64,000 bases of DNA from Bettongia penicillata ogilbyi (GCA_023548195.1 JAJHZJ010000413.1:16217941-16281940), one strand, 5' to 3'. Counted from the first letter of the stretch, positions 45,255-57,996 are shown. The notes: generated by a model not told the origin, from the letters alone. Numbers and translations are program-made.

Positions 45255-47310
45255 TTTTTTTAGTATTTTAAATAATAATTTATTTTTACCCAGTTCCATG
45301 TCAAGAAAAAAATAGCATTCAATTTTACAAGATTTTGAATTCTAATGTATTCCCCTCCCAACCTTCCCTCTGCTTTTCTGAAAAATGGTAGGCAGTTTGA
45401 TATAGTTTATATATGTACTATCATGTAAAAATATTTCCGTATTAGTCATAGTTGTAAAAGAAGAAACAGATCAAAAGGGGGAAAAACAAGAGAAGGAATA
45501 AAGTAAGTGAAAAAATGTTTCTTTATGCATTCAGAGTTCACCAGTTCTTTATCTGGATATGGATAGCATTTTTTTGCTACTATATTTTTGCACATGTAGG
45601 TCCTTTTTCCCTTTTCATGATCTCTTTGGGATACAGAACTAGTACTATTATTGCCAGATCAAGGGGTATGCAGAGTTTGGCTGCTCTTTGGGCATAGGTC
45701 CAAATTACTCTCCAGATGGGTTGGATCCATTCACAAATCCACTAACAGTGCATTTGTATCCCAATTTTCCTATGTTTTTTCCAACATTTATCATTTTCTT
45801 TTTCTCTCTAATTTTCAAATCTGATAGGCATGATGCAGTACTTCAGAGTTGTTTTAATTTACATTTCTTTAATCAAACGTGGTCTAGAGTACTTCTTCGT
45901 AGGCCTATAGATAGCTTTGATTTCTCATCTGAAAACTGCCTGTTCATATCCTTTGACCATTTATCATTTGGGGGATGGGTAACCTTATAAAATTGATTCA
46001 GTTTTCTATAAATTTGAGAAATGAGGGCTTTATTAGAGACACTTGTGGAAAGATTTTTCCAATTATTTTTCTCTTCATTCTAACCTTGATTCCATTGGTT
46101 TTGTTTGTAGAAATGCTTTTTAGTCTAATATAATCGAAATTATTTATTTTATATTTTGTAATGCTCTCTATATAGTGTTAGGTCATGAATTCTTCACCTC
46201 TCCATAGATATGACTGGTAGACTATACCTTGCTCTTTTGATTCACTTATAGTGTCACCATTTATATCAAAATCATGCCCAAAATCTGTCACATCAAACTT
46301 TTCTAAAATTCTATTTACCTCCTTAGTTTCTATTTTGTATATTTTTTGTTTGAATTTGTTGAGTTCTGAGAGGAAACAGTTGAGTTCCCCCACTGGCATA
46401 GTTCTACTGTCTATTTCTTCCTGTTAACTCACTTGATTTCTTTAAGAATCTGGATGCTATACTACATGACTTTACTACATCAGTTTAGTATTGGTATCAT
46501 TTCTCTGTCTGGAATCTAGATGTAGTTTCCTCCTTTATCTCTTTTAATTAGGCCTACCTTTGCTTTTACTTTTTTCTGAAATCAATATTGCTATCCTTAC
46601 TTTTTATTTTATTTCAGATAAAGCATAATAGATTCTTCTATATGAAGAATTTACATTACTCTGTGTGTGTGTCTGCTGCTCTGTGTGTTTCTTGCAAACA
46701 ATATATTGCAAGATTCTGGTTTTTAATTCACTCCAATATTTGTTTCCATTTTAGGGGAAAATTCATCCCCTTCACATTAAAGTTATGATCATTACCTGAG
46801 TATTTCCCTTTATCATAGCTTTCTTCCAGTCTATCCTCTCTATTCACCCTTTCTTTCCTCACCAGTGATGTGTTTCTGTCTACCACTTCCCCTGATCTTT
46901 CCTCTCTTCTCTCAGTCCTCACCTCCCACCCCTTTACTTGATTGCTTCCCCTACTACCTCCTTGTCAGGAAAGGTAGATTTCTATATTCAATTGATTGTG
47001 TATATGATTCCTTCTTTGAGCCAGTACTTGTGAGAATGAAATTCAAGCAATGCTTGTCACCCACCATCCCATCTTCCCTTCTGTTGCAATAGTTCTTTCA
47101 TGCCTTTTCATGTGAAATGATTTATCCATTCTACCTCTCCCTTCCTTCTGCATCAGTTGTACTCTTCTTTCTCATCCCCCACTCTTTCTAAGTTATCTCT
47201 TCCAATTCACACCCAGACACTCTATCTATGTGTATTCGTTTTAGCTGTACTATTAGTGTGATAATTTTTTAAGATTACAAGCATCATCTTCCCTTGAAGG
47301 GATAAAAATA
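45255..47310 (-). mobile_element. L1 fragment lacking the reverse-transcriptase core
   Basis: From right to left on the minus strand: inter-ORF spacer (47310-46790), ORF2 endonuclease (from about 46780), then at about 46285 a jump straight to the ORF2 C-terminal region (46275-45520) and the 3' UTR (45520-45255). Conserved antisense blocks include CATTAAAGTTATGATC at 46777-46792 and GACCATTTATCATTTGG at 45955. About 1.5-2 kb of RT sequence is missing at the jump. Confidence 0.65.
45520..46790 (-). pseudogene. L1 ORF2 fusion of endonuclease to C-terminal region
   Basis: The start lies near 46790 (antisense of the CCCTTCACATTAAAG block; FNVKGMNFPLKW is readable there, ending the NVNG-type motif with a Lys). 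The endonuclease continues to about 46285. The next legible words come from the ORF2 C-terminus: TISESKEQGIVYQSYLWRGE (46255-46196) and EEFMT. Frames are broken throughout. Confidence 0.6.
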
Positions 47311-47314
47311 GTTA

Positions 47315-47940
47315 TTAGAGCATTGATGTTACTGTGCACAATGATTTCTGAGTTCTTATTTCATTTTGCATCAGTTCATCAGGGTCTTCTGAAGCTATTT
47401 TTTCTTTTTCTGAAACCACTCCATCCCATCACCTTTTATGGTACAATAATACTCAATCACAAATATATGTCACAACTAGTTCAGCCATTCCTCAATGAAT
47501 GATAAAATTTCAATTCCTCATTTTCAAATTCTTTGCTATCACAAAAAGAACTGTTACCAAGAGTTTTGTACATATAGGTCCCTTTCCTTTTAAAAAATAT
47601 CTCTTTGTGGAAGTCCCCCAGTGATGACATTGCTTGATCAAAGTATATGAAGCTTTATAGTCCTTTAGGTAAGGTTCTCAATTGTTCTACAGAATGGTTG
47701 GACCAGCTAACCACTCCACAGACAGTTCATTAATAGACTTATCTTCCCTCATCCCTACTCCCTCCAGCATTTGTCATTTCTGGTAGGTGTGAGATGATAG
47801 CTTAGATTTGTTTTAACTTAATTGTGTAGAAACACTATTTACTATGCCCATATATAGCTTGGATTTCTTTTTTTTAGAAAATTGACAGTTCACATATTTT
47901 GACCATTTATCAATTGGGGAATAACTCTTTTTATATAATT
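47315..47940 (-). mobile_element. L1 ORF2 C-terminal fragment
   Basis: The antisense plus strand carries the well-conserved late-ORF2 blocks: CAGTTCATCAGGGTCTTCTG (47371), GTTCAGCCATTCCTCAATGA (47480), AGAATGGTTGGACCAGC (47690) and TTGACCATTTATCAATTGGGG (47900). It has no 3' UTR of its own and is bounded on both sides by other L1 pieces in the same orientation. Confidence 0.65.
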
Positions 47941-48269
47941 TTCTGCTTAATAGCATTTTATTTATTTCAATTACATGCAAAATAGTTTTCCACACTTACT
48001 TTTATAAGTTTGGATTCCAAATGTATTTTTCTCTCTCTCCCTGCACACTTCCCCAAGAAGGCAAGCAACCTGATATAGGTTCTACAAGTACAATCATATT
48101 AAATGTATTTCCACATTAGTCATGTTGCGAAAGAAGAATCAGAACAAAAGGAAAAAAAAACAGGAAAAAGAAAAACAAAACAAAAAAAGAAAAAAAAACA
48201 GTATGCTTCAATCTCCATTCAGACTCTATACCTGTTTCTCTGGATGTGGATAACATTTTCAATCATGAG

Positions 48270-51200
48270 GACTTTGGAATTGTCTTAGTTGATTGCATTG
48301 CTAAGAAGAGCCAACTCTTTCAAAACTGGTCATCACAAAATGTCTCTGTTACTGCATACAATGTTTTCCTGGTTCTCCTCACTTCACTCAGCGTCACTTC
48401 ATGTAAGTCTTTTCAAGTTTTCTGAAATCCTCCTGCTCATCATTTCTTATGAAACAATAGAATTCCATGTCATTCACATACCACAACTTGTTCAGACATT
48501 ACCCAACTGATGTGCATTCCTTCAATTTCCAGGTCTTTGCCACCATAAAAAGAGTTGCTATAAATATGTTGTACATGAGGGTCATTTTCCCCTTTTTGTG
48601 ATTTATTTGGGTTACATACATAAGAGTGGTATTGTTGAATCAAAGGGTATGTAAAGTATTATAACCCTTTTGGCATAGTTTCAAATTATTCTCCAGAATT
48701 GTTTTATTAATCCCCAACTCCACCAAAAATGCATTAGTGTTTTGTTATATTAGTCAATCAGATAGGATTAGGTGATATCTCAGAGTTGTTTTGGTTTTCG
48801 TTTCTCTAATCAATAGAAATTTGGAGCTTTGGTAACTATAAATAGCTTTAATTCATTCATCTGAAGATGAACTCATCTTAGCCTTTGATCATTTATCAAT
48901 TGGGGAAAGACTTGTATTGTTATAAATTTGACCCAGATCAACATATATTTTAGAAATGAGACCTTTATCAGAGAAACTGACTATAAAAATTGTTTCCCAG
49001 CATTTTACTTCCAAGTTACATAGACTGTATTTGGGCAAAATTTTCAATCTAATGAAATCAAAATTCTCAATTTTGCATTTCATAATGTTCTCTATCTCTT
49101 GTTTTGTCATAAATTCTTCCATTTTTCATAGTTCTGACAGGTAAACTATTCTTCACTCTTCTAATTTGCTTAAGATATCATCCGTTATATCTAATCAGGG
49201 GTGGTGAACCTGTGGCCTAGAGGCTACATTTGGCCTTCTAGGTCCTCAATTGCAGCCCTTGAATTGAATCCAAGCTTCACAGAAAAAGTACACTTAATAT
49301 AAGTATTTGTTCTACAAAACACGGACTCAGTTAAAAAGGTGCACCCAAGGACCTAGGGGGCCACATGTGGCCTCAAGACTACATGTTCTGCACCCTGGAT
49401 TATATATGCATTTTGACCTTTTCTTGGTATACAGTGTAAGATGTTGATCTATGGCTAGTTTATGCCATACGATTTTCAAGTTTTCCTAGGATTTTTTGTC
49501 AAATAGTGAGTTCTTATCCCAGAAGCTGAATCAATGAATCTATCAAATAGTAGATTACTATAGTCATTGACTACTATGTTTTGTGAACTAACCTACTGCA
49601 CTGATCCACCACTCTATTTCTTAGCCAGTGCCAAGTAGTTTTGATGATTGCTGATTTATAATGCGGTTTTAGATCTAGTGCAGGGGCACCACCTTCCTTC
49701 GTATATGTTTTTTATTAATTTCCTTGATGTTCTTGACTTTGTGTTCTCCCAAATGAATGTTATTATTTTTCTGGCTCTAAACATATTTTTTCTAACTTTG
49801 ATTGTTATGGCACCGAATAAGTAAATTACCTTAGGTAGAATTGTCATTTTTATTATATTAGCTCAGCCTACCCATGAGAAACTGCTATTTTTCCAATTAT
49901 TTAGATCTCACTGTATCTGTGTGAACAGTGTTTGGTAATTGTGTTCATATAATTCCTGAGTTTCTTTCGACAGGTAGACTCACCAATATTTTATATTGTC
50001 TATGGTTATTTTAAATGGAATTTTTCCTTCTATCTCTTGCTGCTGGGTTTTGTTAGTAATGTAGAAATCCCAATGATTTATGTGGGTTGATATTATATCC
50101 TGAAATTTTGCTAAAGTTGGTAAGTAGTTTTTTTCATTGATTTTCTGAGATTCTGTAAGTATATCAACCTATTGTCTACAAAGAGTGATACCTTAATTTC
50201 TTTTTTGCCTGTTCTAATACCTTCAAGTTATTTTTCTTCTCTTGTTGCTAACATTAACATTTCTAGTACAATATTGAATAACAGTGGTGATAATGGACAT
50301 CTTTGTTTCACCCCTGATCTTATTGGAAACACTTCTACCTTATCTGTATTAAATATAATGCTTGCTGATGGTTTTAGATTTATACTATTTATCATTTTAA
50401 GGAAAACTCCATTCTTACACTCTCCAGTGTTTTTAATAGGAATGGGCACTGTATTTTGTCAAAAGCTTTTTTCTGCATCGACTGAGATAACAGAGTTTCC
50501 ATAGTTTTTCTTATTGATGTAGTTAATTATGCTGGTAATTTTCCTAATATTGAACCAATTCTGCATTCCTGGTATAAATTTTGCCTTGTCATAGTGTATC
50601 ATCCTGGTGATAAGCTGTTATAATCTCTTGCTAATATTTTATTTGAAATTGTTGCATCAATATTCATTAGGGAAATTAGTCAACAATATTCTTTCTGTTT
50701 TGGTTCTTTCCGAAACCATATTTGTGTCATAAAAAGAAATCTGTAGGGTTCTTTCTTCACCTTTTGTCCTGAATAGTTTATATAGTATTGGAATTAATTG
50801 TTCTTCAAATGTTTGGTAGAATTCACTTGTAAATCTATTTGGCCCTAGAGATTTTTCCTTAGGGAGTCCATTGATGACTTTTTCAATTTCTTTTGGTGAA
50901 ATACATTTATTTATGTGTTTTATTTTTCTTCTGTTAATCTGGGAAAATTATATTTTTGTAAATATTTATCTATTTCACTTAGATTTTCAGATTTATTGGC
51001 ATACAGTTGGGCATAATAACTCTTAATTATTTTTTTAATTTCCTCTTCTTTGGTGGTGAATTTACCTCTTTTATTTTTGATACTTTTAATTTGGTTTTCT
51101 TCTTTCTTTTTTAATCAAATTAACCAAAATTTTGCTTACTTTATTGTCTTTTTCATTAATCCAGTTACTAGTTTTATTTATTACTACATTAGTTTTCTTA

Positions 51201-52255
51201 ATTTCAATTTCACTAATCTCTTCCTTGGTTTTCAGAATTTTTAAGTTGGTATTTAACTAAGGATTTTGAATCTGTTTTTTTCTAGCTTTTTTAATTGTAT
51301 GCCCAATTTACTTTCTTTATTTTACTCATCTAAGAATTTAAAGATATGAAGCTTCCCCTATGAACTGTTTCTTTCTGAATCGCATAAGCTTTAGTATGTG
51401 TCTTATTATTGTCATTCTCTTTGTTGAGTTTTTGATTTTTTTCTATGATTTGTTTGACCCCCTTATTCTTTGGGATTAGATTACTTGCTTTTGAATTAAT
51501 TTTAGTCCATTTTTCTTTGGCCTTTATTACATGTAATTTTTATTGCATCATGATCTGAAAAAGATTCATTTAATATTTCTGCCTTTCTTCATTGGATTTT
51601 GGGATTTCAATATACTAGTGCATGGTCAATTTTTGCATCAATGCCATATAACACTGAGAAAAATATATGTTCCTTTATATTCTCATTGAGTTCTCTTTTC
51701 AATATAGATATGGTAGAAATCTAAATAAGAGATCAATGAATTGGTCACATAACCAAAAAAGCTAGAAAAAAGCAAATTAAAAATCCTCATATCTAAATTT
51801 TCTAAATTCTATTCACTTATCTTCTGTATTATTTATTTTGTGGTTAGATTTATCTAGTTCTGAGAGAGGGTGGTTAAAATTCTCCAATAGTAAAGGTTTG
51901 CTTTCTATTTTATTCCTGTAACTCACAGCTTCTAAGAATTTGGATCCTATATCACTTGTGAATATAATTTTCTAAGGTAGCTTTTTAGCAGCATATAGCT
52001 TCCTTTTTTATCTTTTTTTACTGGATCTATTTTTGCTTTTACTTTGCCTGAGATCAGGATTGCTGAGTATGCTTTTGTTTTTACTTCAAGCGATGCATAA
52101 TATATTCTACTTCAGCCTTTTATCTTTACTCTGTGTATATCCCCCTCCTTCAAAAGATGTTTTGTAAATAGCATATTGCATGATTCTGGTTTTTAATCTT
52201 CTCTGCTTTTGTCTTACGGGAGCATTCATCTCCTTCGCATTCACAGCTATGGTTT
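48270..52255 (-). pseudogene. L1 ORF2, complete in extent but decayed
   Basis: Begins with AVNAKEMNAPVRQKQ (about 52240), where the NVNG-type start is recognisable. The RT domain is legible at 50449-50228 as FPIRSGVKQRCPLSPLLFNI. The catalytic region near 50190 reads SLFVDNR where FADD is expected, so the second Asp is Asn and Ala is Val. After the hAT insertion the C-terminal region continues (EEFMTKQEIENIMKCKIENF at 49117-49058). Stops and frameshifts throughout. Expected intact length about 1,250-1,300 residues. Confidence 0.75.
49196..49397. mobile_element. Small hAT-like (non-autonomous) DNA transposon in L1 ORF2
   Basis: Terminal inverted repeats: CAGGGGTGGTGAACCTG at the left and its imperfect complement ATGTTCTGCACCCTG at the right (about 12 of 15 bases pair). 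Internal blocks GGCCTAGAGGCTACATTTGG and GGGGCCACATGTGGCCTCAAG near the two ends are also complementary, as in short hAT elements with 'CAGGGGTGGGGAACC' ends. The L1 frame and nucleotide alignment continue on both sides. An 8-bp target duplication is expected for hAT, but the flanks are too diverged for me to define it. Confidence 0.7.
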
Positions 52256-52839
52256 CTAACTGTATTTTTCTCTGCACCCTAGTTTCCTTGCTAGTTATAC
52301 TTTTCTCTCTTCTTTCACTTTCTTCCCCCTTCACTAGAGTTTTGCTTCTGATCACTGGTTCCCTTAATCTCTATTCCCTTCTACCAACCCCTGTCTTTTC
52401 TTTCCCCTTTCTCCTACTTCCCTGTAGAGTGTGATAGTTTTTTATGACCAACTGAATATGTATATTAGTTCCTCTTTTGTGCCAAATCCAATGAAAGTAA
52501 GGTTCAAAAAATGCTCATCCCCCTCCCTTCCTTCCCCCTGCTGTATAAAGTCTTTGCATCCCTTCTTGTCATATAATGTACTTTAATCTGCCTCGCCCTT
52601 TCCTCTACTCCCAGTACAATTGTTTTTCTAACTGTTAATTATTTTATCATACCATTAAATTATTCTCACACCCTCTGCCTATCTATGCCCATTCTAAATG
52701 ATGTAAATAAGATACAATTCTCAAGAGTTATAAATATCATCTTACTATGTAGGGATGTAAACAGTTCAATTTTATTGAATAATTCCTCATTTTCTTTTCT
52801 GTTTTCCTGTTTATGTTTCTCTTTAGTCTTGTGCTTAAA

Positions 52840-53950
52840 TAACACATTTTCTGTTCAAATCTGCTTTTTTAATCAAGAAAGATTAAAAATTCCCTGTTTC
52901 ATCGAATGTTCATCTTTTCCCCTGAAATATTAAATGCACTTTTGCTGGACAGTTGATTCTTGGTTGTAATCCAAGTTCCTTGGTCTTAGAAAATATCATA
53001 TTCCAGGTTCTGCACTCTTAAAAGTTGTTACATCTGTGTAATTCTGACTGTGGTTCCATAATATTTAAATTGTTTCTTTTTGGTTGTTTGCACTATTTTC
53101 TTGTTGCCCTGATAATTATGGAATTTGGTTACAATATTCCTTGGGATTTTCACTTTGCATTCTCTTTCAGTATGTGGTAGATAGATTCTTTCAATTAATA
53201 TTTACCCTCTGGTTCTAAGATGGTAGGGCAGTTTTCCTTGATGGTTTCTTGAAAGATGCTGGCCACACTCTTATTTTTAATCATGGCTTTCAAGTAGGTC
53301 AATAATTCATAAATTATCTCTCCTGTGTCTGTTTTCCATATCAGTTGCTTTTCCAATGAGACATTTTATATTTCCTTCTATCTTTTTCCATTCTTTGATT
53401 TTGTTTGACTGATACTTGCTGTCTCATAGAGTCATCAGCTTCCACTTGCCCAATTCTAATTTTTAATAAATTTTTTTAAATTAGTTTTTGTGCCTCTATT
53501 TTTTTTTCCATTTGGTCCATTCTATTTTGTAAGGAGTCCAACTCTTCAGTAAGATTTTGTTCCTCCCTTTCCTTTTGGCCAATTCTACTTTTTATGGAAT
53601 TGTTTTCGTTATTGTTTTTACCCCATTTGGCCAATTGTATTTTTTAAGGAATTGTTTTCTACAGACAATTTTTGTCCTCCGTTTTCCAAACTATTGACTC
53701 TCTCTTGCATACCTCTCATTTCAGTTCTCAATTTTTCTTGTACCTCTCTTATTTTATTTTTAACATTCTTCTTGATATCTTCCAAGAAAGCTTTTGAGCT
53801 TGAAACTAGTTCATGTTCCCCTTTGAGATTTCAGACGTAGGTATATTGTCAATGTTGTCCTCTTGTGAGTTTATATTTAGATTTTCCCTCTCCCCATAAA
53901 AAGAGACTATCATCGGTGTCCATTTTTATATTTTGGGTTTTTTTGCTCAT
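52840..53950 (-). pseudogene. L1 ORF1, decayed
   Basis: ATG at 53950 (antisense CAT at 53948-53950) followed by SKKTQN. The MDTDDSLF and GKSKYKLTRG-like words give an N-terminus different from the HAL1 ORF1 family, consistent with a separate L1 lineage. A coiled-coil region (53770-53430), RNA-binding region and C-terminal domain (LGLQPRINCPAK-like words near 52965) follow in several frames. Confidence 0.65.
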
Positions 53951-54690
53951 TTTGTTTGCCTATTTCATGGCTATTAAAACTGAGTTCTGTTTTGGGGTTA
54001 CAAGGGACACAGTCCCAAGCTTCTTGTACTGGGGTCCAGGAACCTGGTTACTGGCTTTGTGTCCTGTGAGCTCAGGTGCTGGCTGCTGGAGGATGTGAGG
54101 GTCTGGCAACTTATCGAGTGCTGAATGGAGGTTCTAGTGGTGTTACCTGATATGTACTGAGGACAGGTAAGGTTTTTCTGCATTTCCCTTGGGTTGAGCT
54201 GAATCATGGGAATGTTCACTACTGGAGGATGTCTGTTTGCCCAAGCCTAAACTCACTGGCAAAATCAAGCTGCTGGAAACAACATGCCTGCCTGGGGTTG
54301 CATTTGACCATGTAATGGTTCTTTGACCTGGAATTTGCCAGTTGTCCTTACTATTCTTAGGCACATGGGTAGCCCTGGTATAGGTGTTTGTTTCCTCTAC
54401 CATTCTGGGGCCCAGGATCTCCTGCTGGTTTGTTAAGGAAGATCCTGCTGGGCTTACTGGGATGTTTCCTGTCCTGAGCTGTACTCCTCTTTTCCCTGAG
54501 TGATAAGAAACATACTTGTTGATCCTCTAAGTCTCTTGGATCAAAAGACTGTTCTACTCTGTCTTTTTACTGCCTCCTTTGGTCCAGGATCTGTTCTGGG
54601 GCTCGGTTTTATGGGTGATTGGGAATGAGAATGGGAGACGGACAATAATCTACTCCATACTACACAGTTTAGCTTCCCTATATACCTTCA
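53951..54690 (-). promoter_or_regulatory. L1 5' UTR (putative promoter), third type
   Basis: GC-richer non-coding sequence upstream of the ORF1 above. It matches neither the HAL1 5' UTR with the CCAAGATGG start nor the one at 32788-33330. Promoter function is inferred from position only; the element is dead. Confidence 0.4.
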
Positions 54691-54814
54691 TATTCTTCTT
54701 TTGAGTCTTGCATTAAAAGACTGAAGCTCTGTTCAAGTCTGGTCTTTTCATCAGGAATGATTGAAATTTCTCTATTTCATTAAATGCATTTTTCCACTGA
54801 AGGATTATTGTCAG

Positions 54815-57570
54815 GTTTTTTTTAGAAATTTATTAAACTTTTTACATTCATTTTCAAAAAATTTTGAGTTCCAAATTTTGTCCGCATTTGTCCCCTCCCC
54901 GCACCCCAATAAACTGAGCATTCTAATTTCCCCTATCACAAATCTGCCCTCTCTTCTATCATCCCTCCCTTCCCTTGACTCCATCTACTCTATTGTCCTG
55001 TAGGGCCAGATAACTTTCTATTCCCCATTACCTGTATTTCTTATTTGCTAGTAGCAAGAACAATACTCAACAGTTGTTCCTAAACCTTTGAGTTCCAACT
55101 TCTCCCCATCCCTCCCTCCCCACTCATTCCCTGTGGGAAGGCAGGCAATTCAATATAGACCATATTTGTGTATTTTTGCAAATGACTTCAATAATAGTCG
55201 TGTTGTGTAAGACTAACTATATTTCCCTCCATCCTATCCTGCCCCCCCCATTATTTCTCTACTTTCTGCTGTTGACTTCAAATTGCTCCCTCCTCCCATT
55301 GCCCTCCCTTCCATCATCCTCCATACCCTGCTTATCTCCTTCTCCCCAACTTTCCTGTATTGCAAGATAGGTTTTCACACCGAAATTAGTGTGCATTTTA
55401 TTCCTTCCTTTACTTGGATGTGATGAGAGTAAACTTCTTGTTTTTTTCCTCAGCTCTCCTGTTTTTCCCCCCACTAAAAAGTCTTCTGCCTGTCTCTTCT
55501 ATGAGGGAAATTTGCCCCATTCCATTTCTCCCTCTCTACTCCCAATACATTTCTCTCTCACCGTTTACCCTAATTTTTTAAGGTATGATCCCATCCTATT
55601 CAATTCACTCTGTGCTCTCTGTCTCTGTGTGTGCACATGCATGTACGTGTGTGTGTGTGCATGTGTGTGTATGTGTAATCCCACCAACTACCCAGATACT
55701 GCAAAGTTTCAAGATTTACAAATATTGTCTTTGCATTTAGGAATGTAAACAGTTCACTTTTAGTAAGTCCCTTATGACTTCTCTTTGCTGTTTACTTTTT
55801 CATCCTTCTTCTCATTCTTGTGTTTGAAAGTCAGATTTTTCTTTTCAGCTCTGGTCTTTTCATCAAGAATGCTTGAGAGTCCTCTATTTCATTGAAAGAC
55901 CATTTTTTCCCCTGAAGTATGATACTCAGTTTTGCTGGGTAGGTGATTCTTGGTTTTAGTCCTAGTTCCTTTGACTTCTGGAATATCCTATTCCATACCC
56001 TTTGATCCCTTAATGAAGAAACTACTAGATCTTGTGTTATCCTGATTGTATTTCCACAGTACCTGAATTGTTTCTTTCTAGCTGTTTGCAAGATTTTCTC
56101 CTTGAGCTGGGAATTCTGGAATTTGGCCACAATGTTCCTAGGAGTTTCTCTTTTTGGATCTCTTTTAGGCGGTGATCAATGGATTCCTTGAACACTTATT
56201 TTGCCCTCTGATTCTAGAATATCAGGGCAGTTTTCCTTGATAATTTCATGAAAGATGATGTCTAGGCTCTTTTCTTGATCATGGCTTTCAGGTAGTCTCA
56301 TAATTTTTAAATTGTCTCTCCTGGATCTATTTTCCAGGTCAGTTGTTTTTCCAAGGAGATATTTCACATTATCTTCCATTTTTTCATTCTTTTGGATTTG
56401 TTTGGTGATTTCTTGGTTTCTCATAAAGTCATTAGCCTCCATCTGTTCCATTCCAATTTTTAAAACACTATTTTCTTCAGTGAACTTTTGAACCACTTTT
56501 TCCATTTGGCTAATTCTGCTTTTGAAAGCATTCTTCTCCTCATTGGCTTTTTGAACCTCTTTTGCCAATAGAGTGAGCCTATTTTTCAAGGTGTTATTTT
56601 CTTCAGCCTTTTTTGGGTCTCCTTTACCAAGGTATTGATCCGTTTTTCATGCTTTTCTTGCATCTCTCTCATTTCTCTTCCCAGTTTTTCTTCCACCTGT
56701 CTAACTTGATTTTCAAAATCTTTTTTGAGCTCTTCCATGGGCTGAGCCTGTTGGATATCTACTTCGGGTATTTGGGATATAGAGACCTTGACTTCTATGT
56801 CTTTCCCTGATGGTAAGCATTGTTCTTCCTCATCAGAAAGGAAAGGAGGAAATATCTGTTCACCAAGAAAGTAACCTTCTATGGTCTTATTTTTTTTTCC
56901 CTTTTCTGGGCATGTTGCCAGCCAGTTACTTAACTTCTGAGATTCCTCTCCACCCCTGCCTTACTAGTGATTGGGGTCTGAGATTCAAATGCTGCTTCCC
57001 AGCCTCAGAACTTTCACCGGGGGGAGGGGGGGCTGCTATTCAGTGGGATTATGTTCAGGTGCTCAGGTGTCGGCAGGGCTGCCTCACAGGGCTCATTTCC
57101 CTCAGGGATTTTAAGCAGAAACCTTCAGTAATGGATCCCAGCTCCTGCATGCTTTGGGAGCTCCTGGCCACTGCTTCCCCCACAGCTTTCTCCTGAAGGG
57201 GCCTGAGTTATGGAGATGCCCCACTTCCCTCTTGGCCAGCCCAGAAGTCTCTCTTACTGACCTGTAGCGCCTGTGGGTTGAGGGACTTTCACGGCCTCTA
57301 GAGATTCTGTCCCTGAAGCCTGCTTGGATCTGCTCCTCGTGGGGCCACGCGGCCAAGGCAGAGCTGGACTCTGCTCCAGGTCCGGTGTGTGACGGACCTT
57401 TGGTGATGGTTTTTCAGGGCTCTCTGGAACAGAAATCTCCTCTACTCCATTGCTGCATGGCTTCCACTGCTCCAGAATTTGTTGGGAGTTCTTTTTACAG
57501 GTAATTTATGGGCTGTGGGTTCGGAGCTAGCATATGTGAATCTTTCTACCCCACCATCTTGGATCCTCCT
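54815..57570 (-). mobile_element. HAL1 (ORF1-only), near full length, with target-site duplication
   Basis: On the minus strand: 5' end AGGATCCAAGATGG at 57567, ORF1 (56913-about 55815), purine-rich 3' UTR, and A-rich tail at 54815-54830. No ORF2 in about 2.76 kb. Flanking duplication ATTATTGTCAG (54804-54814) against ATTATTCTCAG (57572-57582), 10 of 11 identical. In the element's direction the site starts with AAAA, as expected for an L1-endonuclease cut. Confidence 0.85.
55815..56913 (-). pseudogene. HAL1 ORF1, broken
   Basis: ATG at 56913-56911, reading MPRKGKKK then a stop, because the early A run has nine bases. The 137-aa frame 56589-56176 covers the coiled coil (NRLTLLAKEVQKANEEKNAF, EENSVLKIGMEQMEAND) through DLENRSRRDNLKIMRLPESH into the RNA-binding domain. 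The frame 56130-55831 covers the C-terminal domain (KILQTARKKQFRYCGNTIRI, LGLKPRITYPAKLSIILQG). An extra T near 55836 shifts the last codons. Confidence 0.85.
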
Positions 57571-57813
57571 AATTATTCTCAGTTTTCCTTGCAATTATTG
57601 GTTGTAATCTTACCTACTTTTTGCTTTGGAATATTACATTCCAATTCCTCTGCTCTTTTTCATGAAAGATGTTAAATCTTGTGTGATTGTGTCTGTGGCT
57701 CCATGATATCTGAACTGCTTCTTTGTGGCTATTTGCAATATTTTCTTCTTGTCCTAGGAATTCTGGGATCATTCTGGTTATAATATTGCTGTGATGTTAT
57801 GTGAAATGTGAAG

Positions 57814-57858
57814 TGTGTGTGTGTGTGTGCGTGTATGTGTGCACAAGAGAGAAAGGGG

Positions 57859-57892
<34 letters not shown>

Positions 57893-57965
57893 CAGAGACA
57901 GAAACAGAGAGACAGAGAGAGACAGAGACAGAGACAGAGAGGCAGAGAGAAGGAGAGAGAGGGAC

Positions 57966-57994
<29 letters not shown>
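57814..57994. repeat. (GT)n followed by (GA)n microsatellite
   Basis: GT repeats at 57814-57842, then GAGA/GACAGAGA units to 57994. The three Arg/Glu-rich frames over 57801-58120 are its shadow. It lies in the old L1 ORF1 segment. Confidence 0.95.

Positions 57995-57996
<2 letters not shown>

Larger units (their letters stand above)
47945..54690 (-). mobile_element. Near full-length old L1
   Basis: On the minus strand: 5' UTR (54690-53951), ORF1 (53950-about 52840), inter-ORF spacer (52840-52255), ORF2 (about 52255-48270) and 3' UTR (48270-47945, including the CTTCCCCAAGAAGGCAAGCA antisense block and A-rich runs at 48150-48200). About 6.7 kb including a 202-bp hAT-like insert. All frames are heavily mutated, so it is an old insertion. 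The target-site duplication was not resolved. Confidence 0.75.
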
